Part shown: piece after piece, positions 13,001 through 14,592 of the stretch
Numbering within the stretch: position 1 is the stretch's first letter
Layout of the letters: every line of letters begins with the position of its first letter
The notes under the pieces: model-generated
The model's input: the letters and a program-made list of their open reading frames with translations, nothing else
Databases searched by the model: none
What the model was told of the DNA's origin: nothing
Position numbers and translations under genes: made by a program
Assembly: GCA_002868985.1 (NCBI GenBank)
Contig: PKTV01000419.1
Span: forward strand, 1 to 14,592
Direction of reading: 5' to 3'
Length of the DNA stretch: 14,592 bases
Origin: Desulfobacteraceae bacterium
Lineage (GTDB): Bacteria > Desulfobacterota > Desulfobacteria > Desulfobacterales > UBA11574

Positions 13001-14044
13001 TCAGGATTCTACAATTTTCACCAATTCGTCGAAATCTTCAATGATATAATCTGCACCGGCAGTTTCCAGATCTCTTTTCAGGCTGTCTTTTTCGGATGAA
13101 GATTTAAGGATTCCGATCCCGATAAATCCTGCTCTGGATCTTGAGGCCGCCATCATGTCATCGGGCATGTCTCCAATATAGTAATATTTAGAAACTCTGT
13201 TTTTTTGGGCTGTTTCAATGGCATCGAGCATATATGGATTCGGTTTGCTGAGATCAACCTTTTTTTGTTCTTGCGCAAATATTTTCTGCTCTTCTTCAAG
13301 ACAATCGTCAAGTGTTAAAATCCATGAGAAAAACTTTCTAAGATCAAAGAGGTCGAGAGGATAGTCTGCCTCGATTCTGGGCCGGCCGGTGGCGATGGCC
13401 AGAAGGTTGTTTTTTGACAGGCTTTCAAGTATGGATTTGTCAATCAGCAATGTTTCTCTGTTGATGTATCCCTTTTCATGATACACTTTCGACCGAATCC
13501 CGTAGGTGGATTCAAAGAGTTCCTTACCAAGATATATCTCCTGAAAAATCTGCTTGATAATATTTCCGCTTCCAACATCGCCGGTGTAGAGGCCGGCGAT
13601 GAAGTCTTTTGATATTCTTCCGTATTTTTCCAGTAATGTGGATACGGGATATTTTTCAGAGTTTAAAAATTGAGCAAGATCGGCAACATTACAGTTGCGG
13701 AGTGTTTTTTTATACCTGTTCCACGGGTCCGAATCCGGGTATTCTGATAATCTTTTAACCAGCGTAAACATAAGATTGATGATTAAAAATGTTAAGTCCC
13801 AGTCATTATTGAGACCGCCACTCTGTTTTACCCTGGAGAGATCGGTATGGGAGAACAAAGGTTCGGGCAGACTTTCCCAGGAATCAGCATCTTTGAAAAA
13901 TAGTCTGGCGGTTTGTCTGACCGCATTTCTATATGATTCGGAGACATCGACAATAACGCCATCCATGTCAAAAACGATTAAGGCTTGAGGCTTGGCTTTT
14001 TTTTTCATAAAATGTCTTATAACCGAACAGAATGGTTCTGGCAA
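13001..14044 (-). CDS. HAD-superfamily hydrolase, subfamily IA-like, substrate unknown
   Basis: About 347 residues, a probable phosphatase or phosphoglucomutase-like hydrolase acting in the cytoplasm. HAD motif I is FDMDGVIVD with both aspartates, motif II the Thr of AIATGRP, motif III the Lys of DLSKPNPYM, and motif IV GDMPDD. The cap after motif I contains VSESYRNAVRQTARLF and SGGLNNDWDLT, and at about 200 residues is longer than in ordinary subfamily IA enzymes. The DVSESYR and GGxNNDWxLT features recall the small HAD-IA hyp1 clade (TIGR01548), from memory. The longest frame begins at TTG 14080, but that lies at or before the likely transcription start. I prefer TTG 14044, which has AGAGGA (14057-14052) 7 nt upstream; ATG 14008 is the other possibility. 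No partner gene shows its substrate. Confidence 0.88.
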   Translation of the reverse strand: MPEPFCSVIRHFMKKKAKPQALIVFDMDGVIVDVSESYRNAVRQTARLFFKDADSWESLPEPLFSHTDLSRVKQSGGLNNDWDLTFLIINLMFTLVKRLSEYPDSDPWNRYKKTLRNCNVADLAQFLNSEKYPVSTLLEKYGRISKDFIAGLYTGDVGSGNIIKQIFQEIYLGKELFESTYGIRSKVYHEKGYINRETLLIDKSILESLSKNNLLAIATGRPRIEADYPLDLFDLRKFFSWILTLDDCLEEEQKIFAQEQKKVDLSKPNPYMLDAIETAQKNRVSKYYYIGDMPDDMMAASRSRAGFIGIGILKSSSEKDSLKRDLETAGADYIIEDFDELVKIVES

Positions 14045-14085
14045 TTTATTTTCCTCTATATCCCGCCCCTTGGCTTGCAAAGCAG

Positions 14086-14109
14086 ATTATACATGTCAAA
14101 AAATGACAC
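14086..14109 (-). promoter_or_regulatory. HAD gene promoter -10 box with TGTCA-N5-TGACA inverted repeat
   Basis: On the minus strand a perfect TATAAT (14091-14086) is preceded immediately by TGTCA-N5-TGACA (14109-14095), a perfect 5-bp dyad in the -10/-35 spacer. A TTGACA further upstream (about 14130-14125) is too distant to pair with this -10. The dyad position is where a repressor would block the promoter. Identity of the regulator is unknown. Confidence 0.45.
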
Positions 14110-14240
14110 ATTTATTGCCAAATATTGTCAATCCTATCGGTTTGTGGGAATCGGCCAAATTTATAACTTATTGAAATTAAACATATGTCAGGTTTTTTAT
14201 AATTAAATTTAACATTGTGCACACTTCTTGCAATATCATA

Positions 14241-14354
14241 ATGCCAAATAACAAAAGTTTCTCGGGTGTACGTTCATCTTTTCAACGGGCATCTTCAAAA
14301 CTAAAAATAAAAAAGATAATCCCCGATGTTAATAACGGCATTATGGGAAACTAA
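14241..14354 (+). CDS. Possible 37-residue basic peptide, doubtful
   Basis: An ATG-to-TAA ORF encoding a 37-residue, Lys/Ser/Asn-rich peptide (starts MPNNKSFSGVRSSFQ). There is no ribosome binding site before the ATG and no recognisable family. It is recorded only because it lies between a TATAAT box and a strong terminator and is the longest plus-strand ORF I found there. Confidence 0.15.
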   Translation: MPNNKSFSGVRSSFQRASSKLKIKKIIPDVNNGIMGN

Positions 14355-14404
14355 AAATTTGGTAGGGTTTTGGTGGCGTGTTAACCTATCTTCATAACTC
14401 TTCC

Positions 14405-14443
14405 AAGAGGGCGATCCAAATGGATCGCCCTCTTTCATTTTTT
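14405..14443 (+). terminator. Strong intrinsic terminator
   Basis: A perfect 13-bp stem (14405-14417 with 14422-14434), GC-rich core GAGGGCGATCC, an AAAT tetraloop, and a following TTTCATTTTTT run. The opposite strand lacks a comparable T-run, so it acts on plus-strand transcription. No conventional gene precedes it on that strand within the window, since ald ends about 1.4 kb earlier and the HAD gene runs the other way. Confidence 0.85.
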
Positions 14444-14592
14444 GGTCTGGAAAGGATTTATTTTAATCTAAATTGAGCGATTGTTGAGTTTGCCGGAGCT
14501 GCAAGGCATAGGGTGCGCCGCTGTAGTCTGCTACCGCAAGCACCCTACAACACAGCAGATCCGGTAAAATCGGCAAGCCCGAAGGGTTTCAA
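14444..14592. other. Edge region with inverted repeats, continues beyond the window
   Basis: No ORF is supported here. TAGGGTGC (14509-14516) pairs exactly with GCACCCTA (14540-14547), and an outer TTGCCG (14490-14495) pairs with CGGCAA (14571-14576), giving a nested dyad of about 87 bp. This looks like the start of another structured intergenic element cut by the window end. Confidence 0.4.

Larger units (their letters stand above)
14198..14443 (+). ncRNA. Candidate small RNA or very short mRNA ending in a strong terminator
   Basis: A perfect TATAAT at 14198-14203 (poor -35) and a strong intrinsic terminator at 14405-14443 would define a plus-strand transcript of roughly 230 nt with no annotated gene. 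It contains one short ORF (14241-14354). The 3' end with a GC-rich stem and U-run is a typical small-RNA end. An alternative is that the terminator belongs to a transcript beginning elsewhere. Confidence 0.35.

Overview
The window looks like a chromosomal stretch of a mesophilic, moderate-GC Gram-negative bacterium. My best guess is a sulfate-reducer-like member of the Desulfobacterota. This rests on the general look of the proteins, the periplasmic binding protein with a Sec signal, and the style of intergenic repeats; no rRNA or other phylogenetic marker is present, so the assignment is inference. No tRNA, rRNA, CRISPR array, insertion sequence or phage gene was recognised.

Layout from left to right: a 72-residue four-cysteine protein (+); a solitary beta-class DNA methyltransferase of the N4-cytosine type (-); a cation diffusion facilitator metal transporter (+), divergent from the methyltransferase; a ten-helix EamA/DMT permease (-), convergent with the CDF gene; a structured repeat cassette of about 260 bp; an ornithine cyclodeaminase/mu-crystallin family oxidoreductase (+); a branched-chain (or related) amino-acid ABC importer in the order livG-livJ-livH-livM-livF (+); a repeat-bearing gap; a second EamA/DMT permease (-); a catabolic alanine dehydrogenase (+), divergent from it; a HAD-family phosphatase-like hydrolase (-); and a terminal gap with a strong intrinsic terminator that has no annotated gene in front of it.

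Functionally, the right two thirds is an amino-acid handling region: a complete LIV-type importer, an NAD-dependent alanine dehydrogenase giving pyruvate and ammonium, an OCD-family imino/amino-acid oxidoreductase, and two DMT permeases of the type that often export amino acids or metabolites. These are separate transcription units, so a shared pathway is inference. Inside the liv cluster, livH/livM overlap and livM/livF abut, while a GC-rich hairpin follows livJ, which fits raised expression of the binding protein.

The most unusual signal is not a gene. Five intergenic gaps each hold short degenerate tandem repeats of about 7-8 bp, with a different unit in each gap. In four of them the unit, or a related one, reappears inverted at the other side of the gap. 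A 9-mer (AGCGAAGCG) occurs four times, all in gaps, and small CCCGC/GCGGG palindromes occur three times. Other points of interest are a liv promoter whose -10 box sits only 12 bp before the livG start codon, a candidate small RNA or 37-residue ORF near the right edge, and marked scarcity of CTAG next to a methyltransferase that resembles CTAG-type enzymes.
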